The notes beneath the pieces were generated by a model. That model ran no database searches, was not told the origin of the DNA, and saw nothing but the letters and a program-made list of their open reading frames with translations. This document shows, one piece after another, positions 44,014 through 52,309 of a DNA stretch of 64,000 nt (positions are counted from its first letter, which is position 1; each line of letters starts with the position of its first letter). A program made the position numbers and the translations under genes. The DNA is from Mucilaginibacter sp. MD40 (GTDB lineage: Bacteria; Bacteroidota; Bacteroidia; Sphingobacteriales; Sphingobacteriaceae), in the NCBI RefSeq assembly GCF_002288635.1, contig NZ_NRSW01000001.1, positions 2,747,852-2,811,851 on the forward strand, in the 5' to 3' direction.

Positions 44014-45360
44014 TTGGTAAATTATCCTATTTATAAACCCTTTCTCTTGTTAAGAAATTTACCAGTTTTAAAGGAAAGCGCACGGCTGCGTTACCTCACC
44101 TTTTTTTACCTGTATGTGATGCAAGGCATTCCATCAGGTTTTGCCTTAACCGCAGTTGCTAATTATTTAACGGGTAAGGGAATTTCATCACAAGGCGTAG
44201 GTACATTTGTTGCCATCGTGGGCATTCCCTGGATCATACAATTCGTCTGGGGGCCTATTATCGATAGGTATCAATTCTCTGTTATTGGCCATCGTAAACA
44301 ATGGATTGTGCTTACACAGTTTATGGCTTTTATTGCTTCGTTAAGCCTTTTATTAGTACATGACCCCATAAAGCAACTTACCGTGGTATCTATCGCATTT
44401 TTTGTGCATAGCAATTTTGCAAGCATACAAGATGCAAGTGTCGATGCAATGGCTATATCCATTGTGCCCGAAAGCGAGCGCGGGCGGGTAAATGCCTTTA
44501 TGCGCGGCGGTTATTTACTTGGTATTGCCCTTGGCTCAGCAGGACTTTCGACCATACTTTATAAAAGCGGCTTCTTCTACGCGGCATTAATGCAATCATC
44601 TCTGCTGCTTATTTTCACTATTATAACTTACATGATCAAACTGGACAAGGCCGATAGCTATATCCCTGCCTTTAATATTCGCAACAAAGCAAAGGTTGTA
44701 AAAGAAAAGCTGAACAATCCCGAACTTAAATGGCTATTTAAACAGCTGTATATCGGTATAACTACGCCGAAAAGCCTACGAACTTTTGGCGTTATTGCGT
44801 TGGTTTATACATGCAACAGTATATTCATCAGATCATATTCTTATCATCTCATTCATACATTGCATTGGCAGTACAATGCAGTATCTGTTTTGCAGGGCGG
44901 TTGGGGAACACTGGCTACGCTTTTGGTTACGCTTGGCGGCGGCGTAATTGCAGATAGGATGGGCGCCACAAAATTGCAAACTAAAGTTATGCTGGCCATT
45001 TGTCTGTTTTTGATTGCATTTAACAGCTTAGGAGGCTTATGGCTGCACAAACCGATCAGCGTTTCGGGCCTCATCTTATGGAACTTTGCGGATCCATTGT
45101 TTAGCGTTGCTGCCATGCCTGTGCTGATGGCATTGTGCCGCGATAAAGTTGAAGGCTCACAATTTACGGCCTACATGGCGCTGGTAAATTTTTGCGATGT
45201 GATGGGTGCCTATATTTCCGGCTGGGCAATGAATTACCTGAGCGCACCAACCATCGGCGCTATGTGCGGTGCATTGTTGTTGTTAGTTCTAATTCTACGC
45301 TACATCAAACGACCAAAGTTAATAGAACCGGTACTTTTAAAGCCGCAACTGGAGGTATAA
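44014..45360 (+). CDS. MFS transporter (AmpG-like)
   Basis: A 448-residue major facilitator with about 12 membrane segments. VMQGIPSGFALTAV, IPWIIQFVWGPIIDRYQ and SIQDASVDAMAISIV resemble AmpG-type carriers, which import anhydromuropeptides during peptidoglycan recycling. The start codon is uncertain: TTG at 44014 and TTG at 44047 are both in frame, and no ATG exists before residue 36. Followed by a terminator shared with icd. The substrate assignment is by similarity only. Confidence 0.75.
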   Translation: MVNYPIYKPFLLLRNLPVLKESARLRYLTFFYLYVMQGIPSGFALTAVANYLTGKGISSQGVGTFVAIVGIPWIIQFVWGPIIDRYQFSVIGHRKQWIVLTQFMAFIASLSLLLVHDPIKQLTVVSIAFFVHSNFASIQDASVDAMAISIVPESERGRVNAFMRGGYLLGIALGSAGLSTILYKSGFFYAALMQSSLLLIFTIITYMIKLDKADSYIPAFNIRNKAKVVKEKLNNPELKWLFKQLYIGITTPKSLRTFGVIALVYTCNSIFIRSYSYHLIHTLHWQYNAVSVLQGGWGTLATLLVTLGGGVIADRMGATKLQTKVMLAICLFLIAFNSLGGLWLHKPISVSGLILWNFADPLFSVAAMPVLMALCRDKVEGSQFTAYMALVNFCDVMGAYISGWAMNYLSAPTIGAMCGALLLLVLILRYIKRPKLIEPVLLKPQLEV

Positions 45361-45362
45361 CA

Positions 45363-45396
45363 AAAAAGGCTTGTCTTGAACGAGACAAACCTTTTT
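45363..45396. terminator. Two-way terminator between MFS and icd
   Basis: AAAAAGGCTTGTCT and AGACAAACCTTTTT form a stem with one mismatch and a 6-base loop, between the convergent MFS and icd genes. Runs of A and T on either side fit both directions. Confidence 0.8.
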
Positions 45397-45399
45397 AAT

Positions 45400-45420
45400 T
45401 TTTGAATTTTGACTTTTGAA
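45400..45420. repeat. Tandem heptamer TTTTGAA, 3 copies
   Basis: TTTTGAA, TTTTGAC, TTTTGAA at 45400-45420, immediately next to the icd stop codon (45422). It has the same unit as the array at 4840. Confidence 0.85.
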
Positions 45421-45421
45421 T

Positions 45422-46879
45422 TTATTGTCCCTGTGCAAGGGTATAGCCAATTTTGCCGTCGAACTTCATCAGGAATTCAACTGAGCAAACTTTGAAATCA
45501 TCAGATAGTTCACCGGCAATATGCAGGATCTCTTTTTGTGAAATCTCACCGCCATCTTTTTTCTCAACGCGGATACGGTACTCGTTCACCAGCTCGGTAT
45601 AGATAGAGCCTGTTGGCCAAACCTGCGTACCACGGTTCGAGATCATCACCAATTGAGTATTCTCGTTTAATTTTCTCTGAGCGATCTCGGCAATTTCGCT
45701 TGGTTGTTTGCTTGATTCTACAAACACGTCAACACCAACAATTTCTTCCTTAGTATCGGCCTTAACAACGGTAAGCTTATTTTCAGTAAGGTGTTTCTGG
45801 TTAGCTTTGTGCGGGATATCCGGCTGGACAATAACAGCACCCTTAGCAGGTGTTTGGCCCATATTACTAATAATTGCATCGGCAAAAGCCTCGGTATTGG
45901 CAGATGGTGTAGACCTGTCGCCAAAATCGCCGGTATGTACGCCCTGTTCTAATGTGTAAAGTAAAGCGTTCTCTATGTTAGCCGCCGCGGTAGTGTAACC
46001 CAAATAACGCAGCATCAATATACCTGAAAGCAATAGCGCAGTTGGGTTTGCGATGCCTTTACCCTGGATGTCAGGAGCAGTGCCGTGCACAGCCTCAAAA
46101 ATTGAGATGTTATCTCCAATATTTGCAGACGGCGCAAAACCCAAGCCACCAACTAAACCGGCACAAAGATCAGATACGATATCGCCCTGCAGATTGGTTA
46201 ATACAATAGCCTGGAACATTTCCGGGCGTGATACAAGTTTCATACAAAGGTCATCAACAATAATATCTGATGATTCAATATCCGGGTAATCTTTGGCAAT
46301 CTCGTAAAAGGTTTCCAGGAACATCCCATCGGTAAGTTTCATAATGTTAGCCTTATGGCCGCAAGCCAATTTGGTATAACCTTTACGGCGGGCCATTTCA
46401 AAAGCATAACGGATAACCTGCGCACTGCCCGGGCGGGTAATGATACGGCGGCCAACAGCTACGTCGTTGGTAAGCAAGTGCTCAATACCACCGTAAGTAT
46501 CTTCAATATTTTCGCGAACTATAGTTAAGTTGATAGGAATACCGGCTTTTGAAAAAACAGTATCAACACCATTTAGCGAGCGGAAATCGCGCTGATTGGC
46601 ATAGGTGTTCCAAACCTTTCGGGCGGTAACGTTAATACTTTTAACGCCTTTGCCTTTTGGTGTTTCCATTGGCCCTTTAAATAGCAGGCCTAAACGTTCA
46701 ATGGTTTCTTTTGCGGCAGGTGTCATCCCGGTAGAGTGCCCTGCATCAAAATAAGATTTCCCCATTTCAACGTATTCGTACTCGAGAGGAACATTAGCGG
46801 CTTCGAAAATGCGAAGAACGGCGGCCATAATTTCCGGCCCTATACCGTCACCTTTAGCTACAGCGATTTTTGTGCTCAT
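45422..46879 (-). CDS. icd: NADP-dependent isocitrate dehydrogenase, extended type
   Basis: Oxidatively decarboxylates isocitrate to 2-oxoglutarate in the TCA cycle. The 485 residues begin MSTKIAVAKGDGIGPEIMAA; the isocitrate-binding loop is ENIEDTYGGIEHLLTN, and the metal-binding aspartates are in IIVDDLCMKLV and DLCAGLVGGLGFAPS. The extra C-terminal domain of about 140 residues (after HKANQKHLTENK) is like the one in the Thermus type. A TACCTTTG -7 box lies 30 bases upstream of the ATG on the minus strand. Symbol icd by family. Confidence 0.93.
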   Translation of the reverse strand: MSTKIAVAKGDGIGPEIMAAVLRIFEAANVPLEYEYVEMGKSYFDAGHSTGMTPAAKETIERLGLLFKGPMETPKGKGVKSINVTARKVWNTYANQRDFRSLNGVDTVFSKAGIPINLTIVRENIEDTYGGIEHLLTNDVAVGRRIITRPGSAQVIRYAFEMARRKGYTKLACGHKANIMKLTDGMFLETFYEIAKDYPDIESSDIIVDDLCMKLVSRPEMFQAIVLTNLQGDIVSDLCAGLVGGLGFAPSANIGDNISIFEAVHGTAPDIQGKGIANPTALLLSGILMLRYLGYTTAAANIENALLYTLEQGVHTGDFGDRSTPSANTEAFADAIISNMGQTPAKGAVIVQPDIPHKANQKHLTENKLTVVKADTKEEIVGVDVFVESSKQPSEIAEIAQRKLNENTQLVMISNRGTQVWPTGSIYTELVNEYRIRVEKKDGGEISQKEILHIAGELSDDFKVCSVEFLMKFDGKIGYTLAQGQ

Positions 46880-46908
46880 AGTAGTGTATATGTGGAGTAA
46901 AAACGCTG

Positions 46909-46916
46909 CAAAGGTA
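46909..46916 (-). promoter_or_regulatory. Bacteroidota -7 box (TACCTTTG) of icd
   Basis: TACCTTTG on the minus strand (46916 to 46909) fits TAnnTTTG; the icd ATG is 30 bases downstream. No -33 at the usual distance was seen. Confidence 0.4.
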
Positions 46917-47089
46917 TGGTTTTTAAGCTCGTAATTAAATATTTTAATCGCAATTGTGTCAGTTTAACAATTTAACAAACCCCATTAATTAAGCGGTTAA
47001 AAAATCTTCAACGGATTGGCTTTATCAACAGATTTTTGACAACAATGATGTAATATCAACCTTAACAATCGCTATTTAAAAGATTTAGG

Positions 47090-47097
47090 TTAAATTT
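47090..47097 (+). promoter_or_regulatory. Bacteroidota -7 box (TAAATTTG) of purK
   Basis: TAAATTTG matches TAnnTTTG, 12 bases before the purK ATG. The predicted start of transcription would leave only a few bases of leader. Confidence 0.45.
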
Positions 47098-47109
47098 GCC
47101 ACTTAACTT

Positions 47110-48249
47110 ATGAAAGCATTTTACGGCGATTTAAGATTAGGAATTTTAGGCGGAGGCCAGTTGGGCCGTATGCTTATACAGCAATCCATCAACTATAACG
47201 TTACCGTTAAGGTACTTGACCCCGACCGCGAGGCACCTTGCCGCCGGTTGTGCAGTGAGTTTGTTGTAGGATCATTAAGCGACTACGAAACGGTTTATAA
47301 CTTCGGTAAAAAAGTTGACCTGCTTACCATTGAGATAGAAAAGGTAAATGTTGATGCGCTGGAACAACTGGAACGCGAAGGTGTTATGGTTTATCCGCAG
47401 TCGCGCATTATCCGATTGATACAGGATAAGGGCCTGCAAAAACAATTCTTTAAAGAGAACGAAATTCCTACTGCCGAGTTTCATATCATATCATCTGCGG
47501 AACAATTAAGAGAAAGCAGCATCCCGTTCCCGTATATTCAAAAGCTGCGCCGCGATGGTTATGACGGTAAAGGCGTTTATAAGGTGATTGACGAAAGTTA
47601 CCTTGCCAAAGCTTTCACCGAGCCAAGCCTGATAGAGCGATGGATAGATTTTGAAAAAGAGATTGCCGTAATAGTTGCCCGTAATGAGAACGGTGAAGTA
47701 AAAACCTTCCCGATGGTGGAGATGGAATTCAATCCTGAGGCCAACCTCGTGGAGTTTTTAATACAGCCCTCTACCCTGCCGTTCGAAATACATCAGGAAG
47801 CCGAAAACATCGCCAAAAAGATTGCGGATACATTAAAAATCGTAGGCATACTGGCCGTTGAAATGTTCCTGACTAAAGACGGCAAAGTGCTCGTAAACGA
47901 ATTAGCGCCTCGTCCACATAATAGTGGCCACCAAAGTATCGAGGGCAACGTGGTTTCGCAATTCGAGCAACATTTACGCGCCATCTTTAATCAGCCTTTA
48001 GGCGATACCACCTGCCTGAGCAATGCCATTATGGTAAACGTTTTAGGCGAAGCCGGTCACGAAGGTCCAGCAGTATATGAAGGAATTGAAAAGATATTAA
48101 AATGCGAAGGTGTTTACGTACACCTGTACGGCAAAGCATTAACCAAACCCTTCCGCAAGATGGGCCATGTTACCATTGTAGATGCTGACAGGGAAAAAGC
48201 GATTGAGAAAGCACAGTATGTGCAAAAGACGTTGAGAGTGATATCATAA
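47110..48249 (+). CDS. purK: 5-(carboxyamino)imidazole ribonucleotide synthase
   Basis: ATP-grasp enzyme of de novo purine synthesis that makes N5-CAIR from AIR, bicarbonate and ATP, for use by PurE. Features: LGILGGGQLGRMLIQQ at the start, KLRRDGYDGKGVYKV and the ATP-grasp loop, and NELAPRPHNSGHQSIEG with the metal- and substrate-binding residues. At 379 residues it is the normal length. It is followed by purE, separated by the palindromic element at 48255-48350, and cotranscription is likely. Confidence 0.95.
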   Translation: MKAFYGDLRLGILGGGQLGRMLIQQSINYNVTVKVLDPDREAPCRRLCSEFVVGSLSDYETVYNFGKKVDLLTIEIEKVNVDALEQLEREGVMVYPQSRIIRLIQDKGLQKQFFKENEIPTAEFHIISSAEQLRESSIPFPYIQKLRRDGYDGKGVYKVIDESYLAKAFTEPSLIERWIDFEKEIAVIVARNENGEVKTFPMVEMEFNPEANLVEFLIQPSTLPFEIHQEAENIAKKIADTLKIVGILAVEMFLTKDGKVLVNELAPRPHNSGHQSIEGNVVSQFEQHLRAIFNQPLGDTTCLSNAIMVNVLGEAGHEGPAVYEGIEKILKCEGVYVHLYGKALTKPFRKMGHVTIVDADREKAIEKAQYVQKTLRVIS

Positions 48250-48254
48250 ATCAT

Positions 48255-48350
48255 GTCATTGCGAGGATCCCGATGAATATCGGGAGACGCGGCAATCTCA
48301 TTGCGTTCATCTACGAGCGACGAGATTGCCACGCTAACACTCGCAATGAC
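48255..48350. repeat. 96-base palindromic repeat element between purK and purE
   Basis: GTCATTGCGAG (48255-48265) is complemented perfectly by CTCGCAATGAC (48340-48350). Inside are GGCAATCTC (48291) with its complement GAGATTGCC (48322), and CCCGAT-4-ATCGGG at 48269-48284. The structure resembles the REP-type or BoxC-like repeats found in multiple copies in related genomes. A degenerate copy is at 30320-30404. Confidence 0.8.
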
Positions 48351-48369
48351 ATACCTTATACAAAGAGAT

Positions 48370-48864
48370 ATGAGCCAACCAAAAGTAGCCATTATAATGG
48401 GCAGCAAATCAGACCTGCATGTAATGCAGGATGCCGCCGATGTATTAAAAGAATTAGGTGTTGACTACGAGATTACCGTGGTGTCGGCACACCGTACACC
48501 TGATAGGATGTTCAGCTATGCACGTGCCGCGGCAGATCGTGGTATAAAGGTGATCATAGCCGGCGCAGGTGGCGCTGCGCACTTGCCGGGCATGGTGGCG
48601 TCATTAACACACCTACCGGTTATTGGGGTTCCGGTAAAATCAAGCAACTCTATTGATGGCTGGGATTCTATCCTATCTATTTTACAAATGCCTAACGGTA
48701 TACCGGTTGCAACCGTAGCGTTAAACGCGGCTAAGAATGCCGGCATTTTAGCCGCGCAGATCCTATCTACCGCTGATGAATACCTGAGCAGTAATTTAAT
48801 AGCATACAAAGAAGAACTTAAAAAGAAAGTAGAAGACTCCGCCAGGGAAATGGAGGCGAATTAA
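48370..48864 (+). CDS. purE: N5-carboxyaminoimidazole ribonucleotide mutase
   Basis: Moves the carboxyl group of N5-CAIR to C4, following PurK. Signature motifs are [26 protein letters not shown] and [14 protein letters not shown]. The ATG at 48370 gives 164 residues, the class I length; a longer frame from 48301 would run into the palindromic repeat and is rejected. A purine-rich AAAGAGAT before the ATG may bind the ribosome. Followed by tatA. Confidence 0.95.
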   Translation: MSQPKVAIIMGSKSDLHVMQDAADVLKELGVDYEITVVSAHRTPDRMFSYARAAADRGIKVIIAGAGGAAHLPGMVASLTHLPVIGVPVKSSNSIDGWDSILSILQMPNGIPVATVALNAAKNAGILAAQILSTADEYLSSNLIAYKEELKKKVEDSAREMEAN

Positions 48865-48951
48865 TTTTAGGTTTAAAAACCGCATTAGCTGATACTTCGT
48901 TTATGTAAAAAGTTATCAGTACATTTGAATATAATCATTAAATAAAAAGTT

Positions 48952-49110
48952 ATGGGATTAGGTGCACCAGAGATCATTTTGATCATCATCGCGATATTAT
49001 TACTGTTTGGCGGTAAAAAAATACCTCAATTAATGCGCGGCCTTGGCGAAGGCGTTAAAGAATTTAAAAGCGCTCAAAACGACGCTAAAACAGCCACGAA
49101 AGAAGACTAA
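48952..49110 (+). CDS. tatA: Sec-independent translocase protein TatA
   Basis: A 52-residue protein, the pore-forming component of the twin-arginine translocation system. One membrane helix ([19 protein letters not shown]) is followed by an amphipathic helix ([15 protein letters not shown]), with the FGGKKIP hinge typical of TatA. It would export proteins such as the Nif3-like protein at 32.8 kb. A strong terminator follows directly. No tatC lies nearby. Confidence 0.93.
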   Translation: MGLGAPEIILIIIAILLLFGGKKIPQLMRGLGEGVKEFKSAQNDAKTATKED

Positions 49111-49146
49111 ATTAAAATGCCCCTGTGTTCACAGGGGCATTTTAAT
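49111..49146. terminator. Strong intrinsic terminator after tatA
   Basis: A perfect 16-base stem (49111-49126 and 49131-49146, core AATGCCCCTGT) with a 4-base loop and A/T-rich flanks, between convergent tatA and yqgE. It probably works both ways. Confidence 0.93.
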
Positions 49147-49158
49147 TTTAATACCTGT

Positions 49159-49722
49159 TTAATTCAACGTTGGGTTCTCCGGAAAGTTGGCTATGTGTGC
49201 GTACCGCTGCCCAAGTCCTATTACAGCTTCCCGCCAAAGATTTTGTTCATGGTTACTGAATACCGTGTCCGAATTAAAATTATTGGCTACAATCCATGAA
49301 TCTTCCTGCAATTCATCATCCAACTGGCTTGGCGTCCAGCCAGAATATCCCGTAAAGAATTTTATCTCATCTTCTGTGATCTGGTAATTAGTGATCAGTT
49401 GTTTTATTTGCTCAAAATCTCCTCCCCAATAAATACCATCCCATATCTCAATCCCATTATCAATTTTTTGTGGGCAGCGATGAATGTAATGCAGTGTGTT
49501 TTCGGCAACAGGGCCACCCATATACACGGGTATTTCTGAGTAAGAAACATCCGGCAAAATATCACCCAACATATAATCGGTCTGATGATTTAGTACAAAT
49601 CCCATAGCGCCTGCTTCAGAATATTCTGTAAGTAGTATAACCGATCGCTTAAAGTTAGGATCGGTCATAAATGGTTCGGATATCAATAAACGGCCTGCAG
49701 CTGGTGCAATATGACTTAGCAT
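49159..49722 (-). CDS. YqgE/AlgH family protein
   Basis: A 187-residue protein of the YqgE/AlgH (UPF0301) family: GRLLISEPFMTDPNFKRSVI at the start, GAMGFVLNHQT, VYMGGPVAENTLHYIH and a KFFTGYSGWTPSQLDDEL core. The function is not settled; in some bacteria it is linked to alginate regulation or nucleic-acid metabolism. It is a single gene, divergent from pdxH. Confidence 0.9.
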   Translation of the reverse strand: MLSHIAPAAGRLLISEPFMTDPNFKRSVILLTEYSEAGAMGFVLNHQTDYMLGDILPDVSYSEIPVYMGGPVAENTLHYIHRCPQKIDNGIEIWDGIYWGGDFEQIKQLITNYQITEDEIKFFTGYSGWTPSQLDDELQEDSWIVANNFNSDTVFSNHEQNLWREAVIGLGQRYAHIANFPENPTLN

Positions 49723-49819
49723 AGGTTTAACAGTTTTATAATATTAACGCTTTATGTAAAATTATGTTCATAACTTATTAAAAACAGGCTGTATACTTAC
49801 TTACGGTATAATTAATTTG

Positions 49820-49827
49820 TAAGTTTG
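49820..49827 (+). promoter_or_regulatory. Bacteroidota -7 box (TAAGTTTG) of pdxH
   Basis: TAAGTTTG matches TAnnTTTG and ends 5 bases before the pdxH ATG, so transcription could start at or within a few bases of the start codon. No clear -33 element. Confidence 0.4.
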
Positions 49828-49832
49828 CGCTA

Positions 49833-50480
49833 ATGGATCAGAAAGAAATTGAAAATCTAAGACAAGACTATACTGCCGCCGCACTCAGCGAAAAGGATGT
49901 GGATGCTAATCCTGTAAGGCAGTTTGACAAATGGTTTAACGAAGCTATAAACAATAAGGTACTTGAACCCAATGCGATGACATTGGCTACAGCTACAGCG
50001 GATGGCCGCCCATCGGCACGTATTGTTTTACTGAAAGGCTTTAGCGACGACGGTTTTAAGTTTTATACCAATTATCTGAGCCGTAAAGGGCGCGAACTAA
50101 GCAAAAACCCCAATGCCGCGCTTTTATTTTTCTGGTGCGATATGGAACGCCAGATACGTATAGAAGGAGTTATTGAGAAATTGGACAAAAAGTATTCAGA
50201 AAAATATTTCCACTCCCGCCCTAAAGCGAGCCAAATAGGCGCTATAGTATCACCACAAAGCCAGGAAATAGAAAGCCGTGAGATATTAGATGCCCGCATG
50301 AAAGAATTGGAACAACAATATGCTGATAGTGAAGTACCCAAGCCAGCACATTGGGGCGGTTACATTTTAAAACCACGCCTTATTGAATTTTGGCAGGGCG
50401 GCAGCGGCCGGTTGCATGATCGTATAGTTTATAAAAAAACCGATAACAAAAACTGGAAAATAGTACGGTTGGCTCCATGA
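49833..50480 (+). CDS. pdxH: Pyridoxamine 5'-phosphate oxidase
   Basis: FMN-dependent enzyme that makes pyridoxal phosphate, the active form of vitamin B6. Motifs: the FMN-binding PSARIVLLKGFSDDGFKFYTN, ALLFFWCDMERQIRIEG, and the C-terminal IEFWQGGSGRLHDRIVY with substrate-binding residues. At 215 residues it has the normal length. The last four bases, ATGA, are shared with the start of nuoCD, which indicates translational coupling of an otherwise unrelated gene. Confidence 0.95.
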   Translation: MDQKEIENLRQDYTAAALSEKDVDANPVRQFDKWFNEAINNKVLEPNAMTLATATADGRPSARIVLLKGFSDDGFKFYTNYLSRKGRELSKNPNAALLFFWCDMERQIRIEGVIEKLDKKYSEKYFHSRPKASQIGAIVSPQSQEIESREILDARMKELEQQYADSEVPKPAHWGGYILKPRLIEFWQGGSGRLHDRIVYKKTDNKNWKIVRLAP

Positions 50481-52225
50481 GTTTTGACGAGATAAAGGAA
50501 CTTTTACTTGCGCGTTTTGGCAATGACGTAATTATTGGTGAAGAAAGAAACGGCTTGCAGCCGGCCTTACTGATAAGGACGGAAAGTATTGCCGATGTAT
50601 GCCTTGAATTGCGCGACAATCCGTCAACTTATTTTGATTTACTTAATTGCTTATCAGGTATTGATTATGGTACCGAAGCCAACAAATTTGGTGTTGTTTA
50701 CCATTTAACTTCTATCCCATACCATCTCAGCATAACGCTGAAGGTAAGTGTGGAGAATAACCGCGATGAACTTCACTTGCCGGCAGTACCTACCATTGCA
50801 CACGTTTATGCCACTGCCGATTGGCACGAGCGGGAAGCCTATGACCTTGTAGGCATATATTTTGAGGGACACCCCGACCTACGCCGTATATTATTACCCG
50901 ACGATTGGGAAGGCTACCCACTAAGAAAAGATTATATAGCTGCTGAATATTACAAAGGCATAAAAATAGATTACCCGGTAGAATCAAATAACCCTGCCGA
51001 GAAAATCACTTACAAAACACCTTTCCAACCCAATCCTAAGTACACCGAGGCACTTAAACGCTATGAACAGAAGATAGCGGATGCCGCAGTGGAAGATATG
51101 GTGCTTAACATGGGGCCACAGCATCCGTCAACCCATGGTGTTTTACGCCTGGAGCTTATTACCGATGGCGAAATAGTGAAGGAATTAATCCCCCATATGG
51201 GTTACCTGCACCGCTGCTTTGAAAAACATGCCGAGTCATTAACATACCAGCAAACCATTCCCTTTACTGATAGAATGGATTACTTATCATCCATGACCAA
51301 TGCTCATGCATGGGTTATGGGCGTTGAGCGCATGCTGGGTATTGACCAGGACATACCCAAAAGAATAGAATACATTAGGGTACTGGTTTCAGAACTTAAC
51401 CGTATAAGTTCTCATTTAATAGCAATAGGCACCTACGGTATTGATATAGGTGCGTTTACCCCGTTCCTATGGTGTTTTCGCGACAGGGAGCATATTATGG
51501 GTATGCTGGAGTGGGCATCGGGCTCGCGAATGTTGTATAACTACATTTGGGTTGGTGGCTTGTTTTATGACTTGCCGGTAGGTTTTGAAGAACGCTGCCG
51601 GGAATTTGTTGATTATTTTAAGCCTAAAATGGCTGAACTTAATCAGTTATTAACTGACAACCAAATATTTATTAGCCGCACGGCTAACGTTGGCATTTTA
51701 CCACTCGATGTGGCTATCAATTATGGTTGCACAGGCCCCGTTCTGCGTGGTTCGGGCTTGCGGTATGATCTGCGACGCATTGATGGCTACTCTGTTTATC
51801 CGGAACTTGATTTTGAAGTACCGATAGGCAAAGGCGCTATGGGCACTACCGGCGATTGCTGGGATCGTTATAAAGTACGTGTCGATGAGATTGAACAATC
51901 ATTATACATAATTGAGCAATGCCTTGATCGGTTGCAAAAAGAACTTAAACGTACGCCTGATTTTGACCCACGCGCTAAATTGCCGCGTAAACTTACCCCA
52001 AAAGCACAGGATTACTACTTTAGGGCAGAGGGCTCTAAAGGAGAACTTGGGTATTATTTTATCCATAATAATGAACGCTCCGAAGTCCCATTTAGAGTTA
52101 AAGCCCGTGGCCCAAGCTACAACAACTTATCTGTTGTACCTGCAATAACTAAGGGGGTAATGATAGCGGATGTCATTGCTATCATAGGTTCGATAGATTT
52201 TGTTTTAGGCGAGGTTGACAGGTAG
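50477..52225 (+). CDS. nuoCD: Fused NADH-quinone oxidoreductase subunits C and D
   Basis: A 582-residue peripheral-arm subunit of complex I. The N-terminal 30 kDa-like part (NuoC, to about residue 180) has REAYDLVGIYFEGHPDLRRI, and the 49 kDa-like part (NuoD) begins NMGPQHPSTHGVLRLEL and continues to the quinone-site region. Fusion of C and D occurs in E. coli and many Bacteroidota. It is not followed by other nuo genes; the next genes are on the other strand. A hairpin with one mismatch at 52259-52290 may end transcription. nuoAB lies about 19 kb away. Confidence 0.95.
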   Translation: MSFDEIKELLLARFGNDVIIGEERNGLQPALLIRTESIADVCLELRDNPSTYFDLLNCLSGIDYGTEANKFGVVYHLTSIPYHLSITLKVSVENNRDELHLPAVPTIAHVYATADWHEREAYDLVGIYFEGHPDLRRILLPDDWEGYPLRKDYIAAEYYKGIKIDYPVESNNPAEKITYKTPFQPNPKYTEALKRYEQKIADAAVEDMVLNMGPQHPSTHGVLRLELITDGEIVKELIPHMGYLHRCFEKHAESLTYQQTIPFTDRMDYLSSMTNAHAWVMGVERMLGIDQDIPKRIEYIRVLVSELNRISSHLIAIGTYGIDIGAFTPFLWCFRDREHIMGMLEWASGSRMLYNYIWVGGLFYDLPVGFEERCREFVDYFKPKMAELNQLLTDNQIFISRTANVGILPLDVAINYGCTGPVLRGSGLRYDLRRIDGYSVYPELDFEVPIGKGAMGTTGDCWDRYKVRVDEIEQSLYIIEQCLDRLQKELKRTPDFDPRAKLPRKLTPKAQDYYFRAEGSKGELGYYFIHNNERSEVPFRVKARGPSYNNLSVVPAITKGVMIADVIAIIGSIDFVLGEVDR

Positions 52226-52258
52226 TTGTATTTGCTTTGTCCCCATAGCAATTACAAA

Positions 52259-52290
52259 AAAGGGCGATACAAGCTAATGCATCACCCTTT
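52259..52290. terminator. Hairpin between nuoCD and the protease gene
   Basis: AAAGGGCGAT (52259-52268) pairs with ATCACCCTTT (52281-52290) with one mismatch and a 12-base loop. It lies between the convergent ends. Of moderate strength. Confidence 0.55.
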
Positions 52291-52309
52291 ACTATTTAAT
52301 TGTTGATTT

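Noticed and set aside
48301..48369. Upstream extension of PurE
   Set aside because: The extra codons fall in the palindromic repeat, and class I PurE begins close to the IIMGSKSD motif.
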